DNA from: Pontederia crassipes
Lineage: Eukaryota > Streptophyta > Magnoliopsida > Commelinales > Pontederiaceae
Assembly (NCBI GenBank): GCA_030549335.1
Contig: CM060188.1
Location: 44,791,696-44,855,695, forward strand
Reading direction: 5' to 3'
DNA: 64,000 bases
Position 1 is the stretch's first letter, and each line of letters begins with the position of its first letter. Below the pieces are notes generated by a model that was given only the letters and a program-made list of their open reading frames with translations, did not search any database and had not been told where the DNA came from. A program made the position numbers and the translations under genes. This document shows positions 12,792 through 25,062 of this stretch, piece by piece.

Positions 12792-13655
12792 ATGTATAGA
12801 GACTATAGTAATACTAAGAGTCATGATGTTCCCCTTCAGGATAGTCGAAAAGAAATTATTAAGCGTTTTCTCAATGTACAGCCTCCCCAATTTGATGGGA
12901 ATGACAATTTCGAGAAAGCCTATAGGTGGCTGAAAGAAATTGACCAAACTCTAGTGAAGATGGACTGCGGTGAGAACTGCAAGACTACATGTGCTACGAG
13001 GCATTTAACAGGTGACGCTAGGCATTGGTGGAACGCAACAAAGGCTGGCACATTCTCCGAAAAGGACCTGATTCCTTGGAGAAAGTTTAAAAAGATATTC
13101 AAGGATCGCTATTTACCTGTTTCTCGAAGAGCGAGAAAACGAAAGGAATATCGAGATCTACAACAGGATACCATGATAGTCGAGGACTACACGATCGAAT
13201 TCTTAAAGTTGAAGAAGTATGTTACTCGACGTCAATTAGAGAGAAATCGCGTTAAGCAATGGGTGGAAGATCTCAAGCCAAGCCTCCGAGGACGGGTAAA
13301 ATGTTGTAACTATCGTACCCTTCAAGCTGCGAAAGAGTTTACTACCATGCGTAAAAATGACGACATAACAAACACAATTCAACCGAATCAAGAGGATATA
13401 GATAATGATCAGAATCATATTTGGAGTAAAGATAGAAGACATCAAAGAAGAGAGAAGTGGCATCAAGAAAACTACAACCGAGGAAGGTCATATCCAACAC
13501 GGAATGATCCTCCACCACATAGAGAATCATGTAACTACTGCCACAAAATGCATCTCGGTGAATGTTATTGGGCGATGGGTGCATGCCTAAATTGTGGCAA
13601 GATGAGTCACTTCGCAAGAGATTGCGATGAATCAAAATGGGTCGAACCTCTATGA
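12792..13655 (+). CDS. Ty3/gypsy gag protein (capsid + zinc knuckles)
   Basis: A 287-residue open frame gives the structural gag of the element. Residues about 25-150 match the retrotransposon gag family: QPPQFDGNDNFEKAYRWLKE, then DARHWWNAT, WRKFKKIFKDRYLP, and the VEDYTIEFLKL block. A basic stretch (DRRHQRREKWHQ) leads to two zinc-binding motifs near the C terminus: CNYCHKMHLGEC, then CLNCGKMSHFARDC (CX2CX4HX4C). The frame then stops; the protease and RT that should follow are not recognisable. gag is the only intact frame in this element. Confidence 0.8.
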   Translation: MYRDYSNTKSHDVPLQDSRKEIIKRFLNVQPPQFDGNDNFEKAYRWLKEIDQTLVKMDCGENCKTTCATRHLTGDARHWWNATKAGTFSEKDLIPWRKFKKIFKDRYLPVSRRARKRKEYRDLQQDTMIVEDYTIEFLKLKKYVTRRQLERNRVKQWVEDLKPSLRGRVKCCNYRTLQAAKEFTTMRKNDDITNTIQPNQEDIDNDQNHIWSKDRRHQRREKWHQENYNRGRSYPTRNDPPPHRESCNYCHKMHLGECYWAMGACLNCGKMSHFARDCDESKWVEPL

Positions 13656-15017
13656 CAATAATAGGCCTTCAAGAATAGTGCTGAAATCACCCAAATAGAT
13701 TGATATGTTATGACATATGACTTGAAGCTTAGTCTTTAGATATTTTGTATATCCAAATAGCATGTGTTATATGGAATGAATATAGTTTACTTTTCATAAA
13801 AAAAAATTGACCATTGAAAAGTAGAGTGTTTAATGGAAGCACTCATATGACAATATTTCTAAGGAGGTTATCGATTGGTTAGTGCTTATAATTTGCGCAA
13901 AAGTGAGGATGCACACACATAATGATATGGAGGAAGGACAACATCCAAGTATGTTTAAAAAAAAATTTTATAGTATAGTTATTACTACATTGGTTAACCC
14001 AAGATCGATGATATTCCAATATATTCGTCAAGCCTAGAGGAACATGCAGAACACTTGCAGATTGCATTGCAAACATTAAGAGAAATAAGTATGCGACAAA
14101 GTATCGAAATACAAATTTTGGCAGAATGAGATAATGTTCTCCAGAAATATCGCATAGATGGAATATCAAAAGATGAATGTTATAATCAAATGGATTCAAC
14201 CAATGGACGTGTTAAAGAGGAAAAAAAACTTCTTTAGACTTGCAAGATATTTTTGAACAATCGCATTAGACTTGCAGAATAATAGCGGAGAGTCGCACCA
14301 GATTACTACACGATAGTATTGCCATGGACGAACCTCATCAAGAAGGACAAAAAGATATCAAAAAAAATTGAATGGCTCAAGAAAGGCTAAAAATATATTT
14401 TAAAAATTGGAGAAGGAATTGACAACGATGCCCATTTTTTTTAAAAAAAAAGACCTTCAAGCCAAGGAGATTATGTCGCCCACAACTATGCATACAACCC
14501 CCGCATGGCATGAGTCGTGATGCTATATAGGAAGAAGATAGTTGCCAATACATTAAGACGATTAGATATCGAATTAGCAATTGTGGTCTTCATCCCAAGA
14601 ATTGGTGACACAATGTGTAGGATGAAGAGTTTGAATTCTCCACGAACCACCAAAGTTGAGGTACACTTCCGAACATTTGGGGATCCAATTATTGAAAGAT
14701 TACGAGTTTGTCAAAGCAAACTCAATTGAGCATATGTTAAGCAGAAATGTCACTTGCTCATTTGGCGGTGAGCCGACAGAATATGAGCAATGAGCAATTG
14801 TATCGTCCAAGTCAGTCTAGTGACCAACAGTGATAGTGCAAGGATAGCAACACATCTTACATGCAATCGAAATTACTATGGAAGGTCGGCAAATGAAAGT
14901 GAAGCATCAGATGTCACATGGTGTACTACAAGAGCTTGAAAATCCTCAATAGTATTAAAAAAAAAAAGATAACGATGGATGTTATTAGAGGGCTTGACAT
15001 GGACACAATGTGATATG
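13656..15017 (+). pseudogene. Decayed internal region of gypsy element (expected protease/RT/RNase H)
   Basis: Between gag and the integrase remnant there are only about 1.4 kb, where an intact element would have about 2.5-3 kb of protease, RT and RNase H. No catalytic motif could be read in any frame, and several A-runs and stops occur. It is probably a mixture of deletion and point decay. Confidence 0.55.
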
Positions 15018-15430
15018 AGTAATAGAGGATCGATATATTAAAATAGCCAATGTCATACCCATTAGAGAAAGGTTAGTCCATCGAAAGCCTCATGGTCATT
15101 TTTTTAAGGAGGTTATCCGACTACATGGATTGTTGATATCCATCGCGTCGGATAAGAATCTACAATGTATAGACCAATTCTGATGGAGCATCTATAGAGC
15201 AATTGGGATGTGGTTGAACTTCTAGATCACCTTCCATTCACAAACGAATGAGTAGTCTGAATGGTCAATTCAGACCTTAAAAAAAATATGTTTTGGACTT
15301 GCATTAGACCGGAGTGATAGTTGGAACAATCAGCTCCCACTAGCGAAGTTAGTATGTGGCAACAGTCGCCACTCTGACATAGGCATGCCACTTCATAGTC
15401 ATGTATGGAAGGCATTATTGCTCACCTATC
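15018..15430 (+). pseudogene. Integrase remnant of gypsy element
   Basis: Broken frames spell the integrase core in order: ANVIPIRERL, then KEVIRLHGLLISIASDK, then a YRAIGMWLNF block and SQTNE. These correspond to the usual 'RLHGxPxSIxSDRDxRF' and 'TAFHPQTDGQSE' blocks. Further on is a trace of the 'LVEFAYNNSYHASIGMAPYEALYGR' block. Several TGA/TAG stops interrupt it, so it cannot be functional. Confidence 0.7.
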
Positions 15431-15725
15431 AGCTGGAGCGAGGTTGATGGACAATTCATTGATGACAATTCTTGTCATGAGAATACTGATGCACATTCAA
15501 AAGGATGTTGACAAAATTTGCTTCATCAAGAAATGTTGAAGGTAGTCCACATGAGACAAAAATAGTAGGCTAACATAGTGAGATTAGTAACATACGTAGG
15601 ACACATCATGAAGATGAAGATGACATTTTAAAACGAAAAGTTGAAGTCAGAAAATATTTTTTTTCAAATTTGTTAGGTAGATGATGTGGTTTCGTTTACG
15701 CAAATTCGAGGACGAATTTATTTTT

Positions 15726-15738
15726 AAGGAGGTTATGA
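15726..15738 (+). other. Polypurine tract of gypsy element
   Basis: AAGGAGGTTATGA directly precedes the right LTR start TGTAACGACCCC. The preceding 'attcgaggacgaatttatttt' is the usual end of the internal region in this group. Confidence 0.7.
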
Positions 15739-16017
15739 TGTAACGACCCCAATTTTTGAGAGTTAGAAAAATAATATTTTATTATTTATTTTGAAAAAAA
15801 TGACCATTAATATTATTACAATAAATAATTCCGAAAATAAAGGAAAATAGGGGAGGAGTTTAATTAAGGATAAAAATGTATTATGGGATATTTATTTAAA
15901 TTCGGAATTATTTAATTATTAAAACAAATCAAAATTGTTAAAAGAGATTAATTAAAAGATTAAATTTGATTAGGATTGTAAGTTATAGATGAATTGGAGA
16001 TAAAGATTTAAGAGCCC

Positions 16018-16026
16018 TATAAATAA
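16018..16026 (+). promoter_or_regulatory. TATA-like box in U3 of right LTR
   Basis: TATAAATAA, in a context (agagccc-TATAAATAA-atcc) like a plant LTR promoter. Only the right LTR has it, so full-length transcription of this copy is unlikely. Confidence 0.5.
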
Positions 16027-16634
16027 ATCCTTAGAGTCGATCGTCAAAAGAGTTTTCTTTTCTATGGGTTCTTGGTGTCCGACGGCAGAGGCATGGCAAG
16101 GCATGATTCAACGTCGAACGGCTACGAGGTACGTAGGGGGGATTCTGATTGGTTGTTATTGTGTCATGATGTTTTACGACGCAATTTAGTTTTAAATTAG
16201 TTTTGTCACGGCCGTAATTTTCTGGTCGTAATTATTTGTCGACACGTGATGTTCTCGGCCGAAATGAGGGAAGAGTTTTACGGGTAAATAGAGAATGAGC
16301 GTTTACGCCCGTAAAAGAAAAAAAATATAATGTTACGGCCGAAGAGTTAGGTTTTCGGCCGTAATGAAATAGAAAAGATAGAGAGAGAAGATGTCGGCCG
16401 TAATAGATGTCGGTCGTAATAGATGTCGGTCGTAATAGATGTCGACCGTAACAGATGATTTTTACGGTCGTAAAAATTTGAGAATTTGGAGAGAGAAAGG
16501 GGAGATGGATTGGCCGTAAAGGAATTAAAAGAAAACAAAATGGAGACGAGGTTTTACGACCGAGAAGTTGGGAGAGAGAGAAAAGAAGAAAGAGAAAGGA
16601 GAGATAGATTGTTACGGCCAAAGAGTAGAGTTTT

Positions 16635-17110
16635 ACGGCCGTAACGGGATGGCCGTAACATAAAAAGGGTGTAAAAATTTGATGGCCGTAATAGAATAGG
16701 GTGTAAAAATTTGATGGCCGTAACGGAAAGGGTGTAAAAATTTGATGGCCGTAACGGAAAGGGAGTAAAAGTTGATGGCCGTAATAGAATTGGGTGTAAA
16801 ATTTGATGGCCGTAACAGAAAGGGGGTAATAGAATTGGGTGTAAAATTTGATGGCCGTAACAGAAAGGGGGTAATAGAATAGGGTGTAAAAGTTGATGGC
16901 CGTAACAGAAAGGGGGTAATAGAATAGGGTGTAAAAGTTGATGGCCGTAACAGAAAGGGGGTAATAGAACAGGGTGTAAAAGTTGATGGCCGTAACAGAA
17001 AGGAGGTAATAGAATAGGGTATAAAAGTTGATGGCCGTAACAGAAAGGGGGTAAAAGTTGATGGCCGTAACGGAAAGGGGGTAAAAGTTTATGGCAGTAA
17101 TGAAATAGGG
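16635..17110. repeat. 45-bp minisatellite inside right LTR
   Basis: Same array as in the left LTR, with essentially the same unit order. The left copy has one extra short 'ggataggccgtaacg' piece. Stable copy number agrees with recent insertion. Confidence 0.85.
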
Positions 17111-18393
17111 GGTAAAAATTTGGAGAGAGAATTTACGGCCGTAAAAATCAGAGAAGATGGAGAGAGAAAGAAAAATGATGTTACGACCGTAATGAACAGA
17201 GAGTACCACCTAGAGTTATTATTTATTTTTGAGTAAATTTTAATTACTGATTATTATTGTTGTTATTAATTAATTTGATGTATTAATGATATTGTTGGTG
17301 ATTGATTTGTTTATACTATGATGAACTTTGATTTTGATTGTATTGTTGACCTACTTAGTTTGGAGTTCAGAATTTATCTCATTGATAATTTATTTAAAGA
17401 TAGACATTTTAGGTAAACAAGATAAAAGCCGAAAGCTACTGGGCCCATGTTCACTGATTGCCACTAAGCCGGGACCAATTGAATTGAATTGAATGTGGCA
17501 GATAGTGTAAAAACTATGGTTGTCCTGTGTATGGTCACTCGTCCCCCACCATACACGAACCCATTGAATCGTATTGGGCTTGCCGTGGCACTGATCCCCC
17601 ACTGGCCTGCATGAAAGTGGCATGGTGTCCCTTAATTGACTGAGCGCTCCTCATTGAATTGGATAACTCCAAACATTGAAAATCGAATCGAATTGAATTG
17701 AATTGAAATTGGAATTGCAGTAAATAAAATTAAATCATGGTCATTTGGATATATTGGCATGGAGTTGGCAATTACTATTGCCCTATTGAATTGAATCGTT
17801 ATTGGTCAATGACCATTGATTATTGAATTGGAAATTGTTAATTGAATATTGATTTATTAATCAGGTAATTGATAATTATTAATTGGAACAATTGTTATTG
17901 ATTTACATTGGTCTGTTGACCATAGCCTGATATATTGTTCATATTGATAAATTGTTAATTGATTATTGTATTGACTGCTCAATCGACTCATTATTGATTT
18001 TATCTTATTTTCGATTGAGCATATTGATTGTCTTTTAGACCCTACGTACTGAGTATTTTTTTATACTCATGGATATTTCCCTGTACCTGGATCCGTGCAG
18101 GTGAGAGTACTTCGATAGAGGATGATCCTGCAGGTGGCTATGCTCAGTGATAGACAGATGTTGCACATGTTCTAGATTGAGTTGTCTAGTTTTTATTATT
18201 TCCGCATTTATTAGAATTGTGAACTTATTAATATTTTAATTATTTTGAATATAATGGATTATTAGTTGTTATTATTGAAAAAGTCTTCCGCATTTATTGT
18301 TTATATTCCGCAAAAATGTTTTATAGAAAATTGAGTAGCGCCTCTGGGACGACTCTGAGCACGTGAAAGTCACGTGGGTCTCGGGGCGTTACA

Positions 18394-19636
18394 ATCATAT
18401 CCTTTATAATGGATATAATCATTTTTCTATTATTTTTATGCTATAATTTTTTTTTATTATCATCAATGATTCTCTAAACTATTAGTACAAAAAGTATTGA
18501 AAAAAAATTAAAAAAATATATGCTTAAGACTATTTGACACGTGCAGCATAGAAAATGTGTGACACACTCATTTTTTTCGTGTGAGTGTGTAGGTATATTA
18601 GTTGCATTCCTTCTAGTGATTTTTCCTTTTCAGCATTCTGCAAATGGCAATCCACCAAAGAATGGATCAATTGCTCTGGTGTCCCCCTTCCTCTTCACTG
18701 CAAGTTCCATTTTTCACACCTCTCTCCCCTCTTTATCTATTCATTGTATTTCCACACGAGCACATCAAACTATAACAAAGCTTCAATAATCTTTTTACAT
18801 TTTATTACACATCAATTTGGTCATTGTATACTTGATCATTGTACGTTCAAAACTTGATGAACCAGAATCTAGAAAATTTTCCTGTCATGAAAAAGTTGTC
18901 AGCCAAAATCTCAAGTCGTTCATTTACCTAGAGGATTTCTCATTAGGAATTACCAAGTGGAAGGAATAATGCCTCTAAATTACATAGGGGTATACTGCTG
19001 CTACTTCTTCACATGGAACATGAGTTACAAAGAGATTTTACATTATTTTGTATTATTGCATATTTTAAATGTAATACGTTTCGATGTATAAAGGTATAGC
19101 CATTAATAATTATATATATATATATGTGACAAAAAAAAATTATCCTTGTGTATGTTTAAGTTTTAAAGGATTAATGTAACTAAACTTTCGTGATAGGGTT
19201 GTTACACAAATATTTTGTGATTTGTCTACTTCAACTTTAATAGTGCTTCATCCATTAATCTACCAACACATGGATTTATCAACATGTGTAGCTAGTTAAT
19301 ATTTACTTTAACATTTTTTATAAATTGTTGATTTGTAGACTATACTCCTTATCATATTAGATGACGACCATGTAAATCTAAAATTAAAATAGATAACATT
19401 TATGGTGAAATTTTTTTATTGGATTGAAGTTTTCAATAGTTTAAACAAACATTTATATATGATAATCATGCAATTGAAAAGTAAAGAAAATAGTCAAGTG
19501 ATCTCTATTACAAGATACATATGGAATATAAACATATTAACAATGTTAACTTAGGATTGAAAAGTATACAATATTTTTTAAAGATATTTCATAATTAATT
19601 AATGGGATTCCTGTTGGTCCTTTTTTTTGTTGACCA
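18394..19636. other. Intergenic; 3' flank of b561 copy 2
   Basis: No gene seen. The first 600 bases match nothing I recognise. From about 19000 the sequence matches the region downstream of copy 1, marking the duplicated unit. The base sequence right after the LTR (atcat) cannot be checked as a target duplication because the left end is lost. Confidence 0.45.
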
Positions 19637-21858
19637 TCATCTTTGGGCTTGTTGTGTCAGACAGAATATTGCCCATATAGAAATCTCAAGTACAAGAGCT
19701 ATGCAGCAAATTGAACACAAAATTGCAATGTAGATCCATCTCCACTTGATTGGTGGTTGCAAGATGTCAAAGCCCTTGAATATATTGATCACAATAAGCA
19801 CAAGCAAGGTGTATCCAAGGACATAGTGGTACATGTTCCAATACTTTCTTTCTTTGGCTTCTTTTCCTGGTCTCAATAGTAGTGCCATCATCTACATGCA
19901 TCAAACCAAATAAATGAATCAATAGTCAAAAATAACAAACAGTTGTTATAATGTAAACAAAATAGATGCATGTGTCGTAACACTCTAAAAAAATAGAAAA
20001 ATAAAATAATAATTGGTATGATAAGATCGCGTGAGAGAAACCATCATACTCCACTAACATCTTTTCTTAAACAAAGAGTTTAAAGGCACAAGAGAGATAC
20101 TTACCCCTAGCCACAAGGGAGTTCAAAGATATTCTACCAGCATTTTTTTCATAAACAGAGTTGAAAGACACTTAACAATAAGTGTAACGAAGTAAAAAAA
20201 AGAATGATAATGATGTTTATCAAATATGAACAATGCCTAAATGTTCTCATTGATTCCCTTATTATGATGTTTCCTAATTTCATAATTAGTTATGTCTTAT
20301 GTTATGCTTACTACTCATAATCATATTACACTTATCATGTTATGACTTTGATCTTCTCAAACAATAATTCTATTATATTTATTGATTATGATGCTCATCT
20401 CTCATGATATGGTTGTGTACACCCACCATTGATCTTAATGATTATCATGACGCTTAACTCACACAATAATGATTTGCATAATGCCATTATTGATTCTAAT
20501 GATCTCCATGATGTCGACTATTCTACTTTATAATGCTTGGATAAAATAGTGTTGATCTTAACGATCCCATTTATGATGAATAATGCATGATTCTTTTGTT
20601 ATGCCTATTGATGATGCTGCCCTACTCCTCATGATGTTATTGTTTTGAGAATATATGATTTCATTCCACGTGATTATTCAGTATTGAATGTCAAAACTCA
20701 CAGAAGGGACATTTCCACTATGAATTCAATGTCACAAGTAATAGTCTTGCACATTAAAGACATGATAGCGTCGACAACTTACTACAAGCTCAAATGACTT
20801 GTGCACATGAACATGAGTCTCATCTCTTATGTTTTTTTACTTTTCTGTCGAATTGTGTTTGATTTATGTAACATTGTCTCGTGTCTGTAATAATCAATGG
20901 GATAGTTGAGACTCATTATGCTATCTTTAAACTTTCACACTCTTTATTAGTATTATATATTTTTCTTGTTTAATTGATAATATACCTTTCCTTTCACATT
21001 ATTCTTTTGTTTTTGTTAACTAGTCAAAATCTTACTTTTGATAAAAAAAAAGTCAACATATGTATGTTATGTAACGCCTCACAAGACTTATTTTGCCATG
21101 TAACTGTTTGCATCTTGTGGATTGAAAATAACTTTTTGGAATATAAATAAAGTGATTCATTGCATAAAAAATCTCTGAAGGTTAAAGTTTACATGAAGCA
21201 AATGTTTTTAAATGCAAAACCTTAATTATGATTTCATAGTAATAGTCTATACATAATAGTTCAAGGCCTTGCAAATCATCTTTATTTTAGTGTAAGCACT
21301 TCATTCTTTCAAATTTTGTCAGTTGTTTTATCTATTTCATTTCAAAGAATTATGTTTAATTTTTATTTTAAAATTATTCTTAATTAATACACATAAATTG
21401 CATAAATATATAGAAAGTTAATAAGTTTTCAACCAATGAATACCAAAGAAACGTGAAAGACAAGTTTATGCCAAAGAAGTGTTATTCTTTAGAAGTGCTT
21501 GAGGATGAATGTCAATCTTTGTGACATTTAAGGTAGAAGCATATTTTGTTATTTTAGTTCTATTCAGGAATGGATGAAGCAAAAATTCCTTAACACAATT
21601 CTGTTTTTTTATTCTAGATAAACATTTTCAAGCAACTGACCAAGTGAAGATTAAAAAATATTAACAGGGACAACAAAAGGTGATTTTGATCCTTAATTGT
21701 TCTCGATGTCCCATTAAATTGGAACATTTTTTTTCTATATTCTTTTAAGGAAAAACTATAATTCAAAGACAATAATTTAAATATACATGAATTAATTATA
21801 TTCTTCATTAATCATTGAATAAAAATTTCAATAAATTATAAGAGAATTGTCACATAAG

Positions 21859-21892
<34 letters not shown>

Positions 21893-24645
21893 GATGGAAA
21901 AAATTGATTATGCTACCTCTTTTAAGATGTAACACCAGCATACTCCTGTTAATTATCGAATAATTCACGATGAATGTAGATCAAAAAATTATTCAAACAA
22001 TCAATTCATCATCTAATAAGGGTATGATGAGGGCATAAACATTAAACTCTATATAGATATATATCTCAAATGGGTGAGATTTCTTAAAATTTGTACTAGC
22101 CCCATTTAAATTAGATTCTCAAAATGTTATCCCAATCCTAATCCACAATTTCAAACTGGAACTAACTTTCGAGTACTGTAGTGATGCTTTGATATTTACC
22201 ACGCCTATCAATTGGACCTCCTATCTTTATCTATATATGAGTTCTATCTTGTAAGATTTTCGTCATATTTGGAGTTAGAAGAAAATTCCTCAACTCTTTA
22301 TCACATATTTCGTCTTTGTTCATATTCTTGAATTTTTCTTGAATTTTTTTTAATTTGTAAAAGGACAAGAAAAAAAGACTTAAGAATTAGATGTCTTAAT
22401 ATTTTCAAATTCTTAAGTGCAAAAAATACCAATGTTATAGTATTTCCATTCACTATAACATATGTACTAAACTTGATCATATCAATATGGGGATAAATTG
22501 CAAAGTACGGTGAAGAGAAAGTAGTCATAGAGTCATCAAAGTCGAGTAGTTTCATGATTAATTATAAAAGGTCATAATATTTTTCATATGATAATTTATA
22601 TTTTTTTATTGATAATATTTTGAATATATATAATTTTAGAAGAACTCTTATGTTAATCCAACATTTAAGCAAAGGAGACATGCGGAAGTATCTCTCCCTC
22701 CTTTCATAACACTTTCTCTCTCCATCTATTACATCTTTTCGGTCAAGACAAATTAACTCTCGCAAACCTTCGGAAAATGTCAGAATTTAGGGAATAAGAA
22801 TTGGGTAAGAAAAAAATGATTACGGATTATGATTCGACGGTTCATAAATAAGTATTTATTTATAAATTATTAAATCACGATTCAAAATTGATCCCTATAT
22901 AGGGATCATCTTTTTTTTCCAACTTGTCCTTATCCCCCAGAGTTTAACATGCACTAAGAAAAGTGAGAGTACTTGGACTAATTCCATAAAGACATGTACT
23001 TACTTGAAGTGCAGCCAGGGAGAAGACCAAGATCCCAATGATCCTGTGTGCCATGCAGGCACGAAAGTGCATGTTGCCGTTGATGAGGGAGAGGCCAATC
23101 GCCCAAGCACAGGCGCCCACAACAAACGCTGAGGTTTGGACCCCTCTATGCACCAAGAACCACTTCTCCTTACTTCTGAACGGGTACTCCTTAAAATATC
23201 TCGCAGCTATTACTCCTACGGGCATCAAGATGCTCCAACCAACTACGCTCAATATCCCATGAACCTGCAGTTAAATAAACCACATTTTGCAGCCAGTCAA
23301 TTCTATGTTATATATATATTCTTCATATATTTCAAATTGTTTTTGTTTTCTTCTTTTTAGCCTATGATGCACAGGTACTCCAATTTCTTCGACGTACCCA
23401 GTACCGGGTACGTACCCGGTACCGGTACTTTATGGGTACTCGTACCCATACGTACCCAATAATAAAATAATTTTAAAAAAATGGGTACTTCAATGGGTAC
23501 TCGTACCTATGCTATAGGGTACTCCATATCAAAATTTTGTCAGATAAAATTCTAAAAAAGATAATAAATGATTGATGATCATGTAAGCACTAATACTAGA
23601 GAACATGATACACATATATTTTGCTACATTTTTATCAAATGTGAACAATAAAACCTATAGATGTTAAAGATAAGAAGTCATAAGGAGAAAAAAAATTATT
23701 AATAACTCCTCATTTAGACATAATCAGTAAAGTGAATAACTAATTAATTGTTTTGAAAACTTAAACAACATGAAGATACTAGAAATTTTATGAAAATTTA
23801 TTTTATATATATATTATATATTTAATATATTGCCGTACCCGTACCCTATTTTTTTAGAATTTGACGTATCTCGTACCCGTACTCGTACCCGGTACCGGTA
23901 CCGTACCCGTACCCTTGCAACATAGTTTTTAGCTTTAACTTACGCCTCTAAGTTTGGATCTGCGGTAGTCGCGTCCGACGTCGCGGCCGGAGGTGAGGTC
24001 GATGGTCTCGATGCCGTCGAAGTTCTCGAGCCGCTGGGCGTGCTTATTGAGCACGTTCCCGTCCACCCGCGGGCCGACCTGCCAGGCGTGGTTGAGCCGC
24101 GACGCGTCGTACTCCGGCGGCAGCCCCAGCGTCGCCCAGATCGTGATAACCCCCGTCGCACCGTCGTGCTCCGCGCGCAGGGCCGCCACCTTCATCTCCA
24201 CCTCCGAGGGCTCCATCTTGCACCCGGTCTTCGCGTCCTCGGTCACGCTGTAGGTGTAGACCGCCATCGTCCCGTTCGCATGGCTGAAGGCCACGAGGGC
24301 CCTCGTGCCGACCATCTGCGGCCGCGACCCCGGGTTGACGCCCCACGCCACCCACCCGCCCTTGGCTGGGGGCTTGGCGCTGAACACCACGTCCAGGCTG
24401 GTGGCGTTGCTCCCCGTGCGGCTGCCTGCGCCGGTGCCGTAGCGCCACCCGAGCTCGGCGCCCAGCGTCTTGAGGCGCTTGCAGTGCGTGATGCCCGCCG
24501 CCGCGGACGCGTTGAAGAAGGAGAAGCTTCCGTCGCACGCTGCGCCCCGCCGTTGGACCTGTGCTGAGCTGCACGTCCATGAAGCCAGGACGCAGAGAAA
24601 TAGCAGCGGCTCCAGAAGTGTAAGCAGAAGATGCATGGCGATCAT
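19637..24645 (-). CDS. Cytochrome b561 and DOMON domain protein, copy 2 (three exons)
   Basis: Tandem paralogue of the gene at 3376-7970, same strand, same three-exon plan. Exons on the minus strand are 24645-23944, 23264-23004 and 19891-19637, phase 0, GT-AG, giving 405 residues. Signal peptide about 1-29; DOMON about 45-190 with heme ligands Met111 and His186. The b561 part keeps all four histidines (VHGIL, LVHRGVQ, AHRIIG, MYHYVLG) and five helices. It is two residues shorter in exon 2 and has a shorter, different tail. Intron 1 carries a 564-bp hAT element and intron 2 a repeat of about 1 kb, both absent from copy 1. No stop or frameshift breaks the frame, so it looks functional. Role as for copy 1, by family. 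Confidence 0.9.
20010..21060. mobile_element. LTR-like repeat inserted in intron 2 of copy 2
   Basis: Copies 1 and 2 align on both sides (19890-19975 and 21125 onward), so about 1.13 kb is extra in copy 2. It begins near 'gtcgtaacactct' and ends near 'gtaacgcctcaca', resembling LTR ends. It is a diverged relative of 35098-35830: both have 'gttgaaagacact', 'aataagt.taac', 'atgcc.aatg.t', then 'gatgct.at' and 'gtcacaagtaa' blocks in order. A solo LTR is the likely explanation; clean ends were not fixed. Confidence 0.5.
21859..21889. repeat. (AT)n microsatellite in intron 2 of copy 2
   Basis: About 15 AT units. Confidence 0.9.
23362..23925. mobile_element. Non-autonomous hAT-type transposon in intron 1 of copy 2
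   Basis: 564 bp flanked by a perfect 8-bp direct repeat TTTTTAGC (23354-23361 and 23926-23933). Ends are inverted: CTATGATGCACAGGTAC on the left, CTATGTTGCAAGGGTAC read from the right. Subterminal blocks of repeated GTACCC/GGGTAC words lie at each end, with an AT-rich, non-coding middle. 8-bp duplication plus short TIRs with repetitive subterminal motifs is the hAT pattern. The same intron of copy 1 (7131-7271) lacks it. Confidence 0.85.
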
Positions 24646-25030
24646 GTACTCTTGCCTCAGCTCGATTGATTAAGGAATAAGGATATATGGTTCCTTTTAT
24701 TGACACTCGTGGCGATTACCAAATAACTCTGATTAATTAATGATTAGCTAATGTTAATGCTTCAGTGATTAACTCGTATTAGGTACCTTAATTACAGAAT
24801 GGCTGTCGTAGGTGAAACGTGTGGTGTCAAGTAATATGTCTACGTAAAGGAAACAGCCGGTTTCATATGATTGGATTAATAAACTTAATTAAAGTATTGC
24901 AGGCATTCAGGCTCAGGAATATATGTACAATGAAACATTTCCAAATTGGAATAAGTTGCTTTTGTTCTTTTTCTTTCTGTCTGTCTCTGTTGTTTTTTTT
25001 CGTTCAATGATGCCAAGGCAGGAATATCTT

Positions 25031-25062
<32 letters not shown>

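Larger units (their letters stand above)
10538..18393 (+). mobile_element. Ty3/gypsy LTR retrotransposon, 5'-truncated and pol-defective
   Basis: Two near-identical long repeats (10538-12416 and 16537-18393) are parts of its LTRs. A primer-binding site follows the left LTR, then gag, decayed pol, a polypurine tract and the complete right LTR (15739-18393). In about 1.2 kb of unique LTR sequence I count roughly 11 substitutions, so the insertion is young. The left LTR lacks the first ~800 bp. The integrase remnant and zinc knuckles suggest a Tekay/Del-like chromovirus, but the RT is not recognisable, so clade is tentative. It lies between the two b561 gene copies. Confidence 0.85.
15739..18393 (+). 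repeat. Right (3') LTR of gypsy element, complete (2655 bp)
   Basis: Starts TGTAACGACCCC and ends GGGGCGTTACA, the canonical TG...CA with short inverted ends. It carries a U3 region that the left LTR has lost, including a TATA-like box at 16018-16026, a 20-bp 'tcggtcgtaatagatg' mini-array near 16390-16450, and the 45-bp minisatellite. Confidence 0.85.

Noticed and set aside
18394-18398. ATCAT after the right gypsy LTR as a target-site duplication
   Set aside because: The left end of the element is missing, so there is nothing to compare it with.
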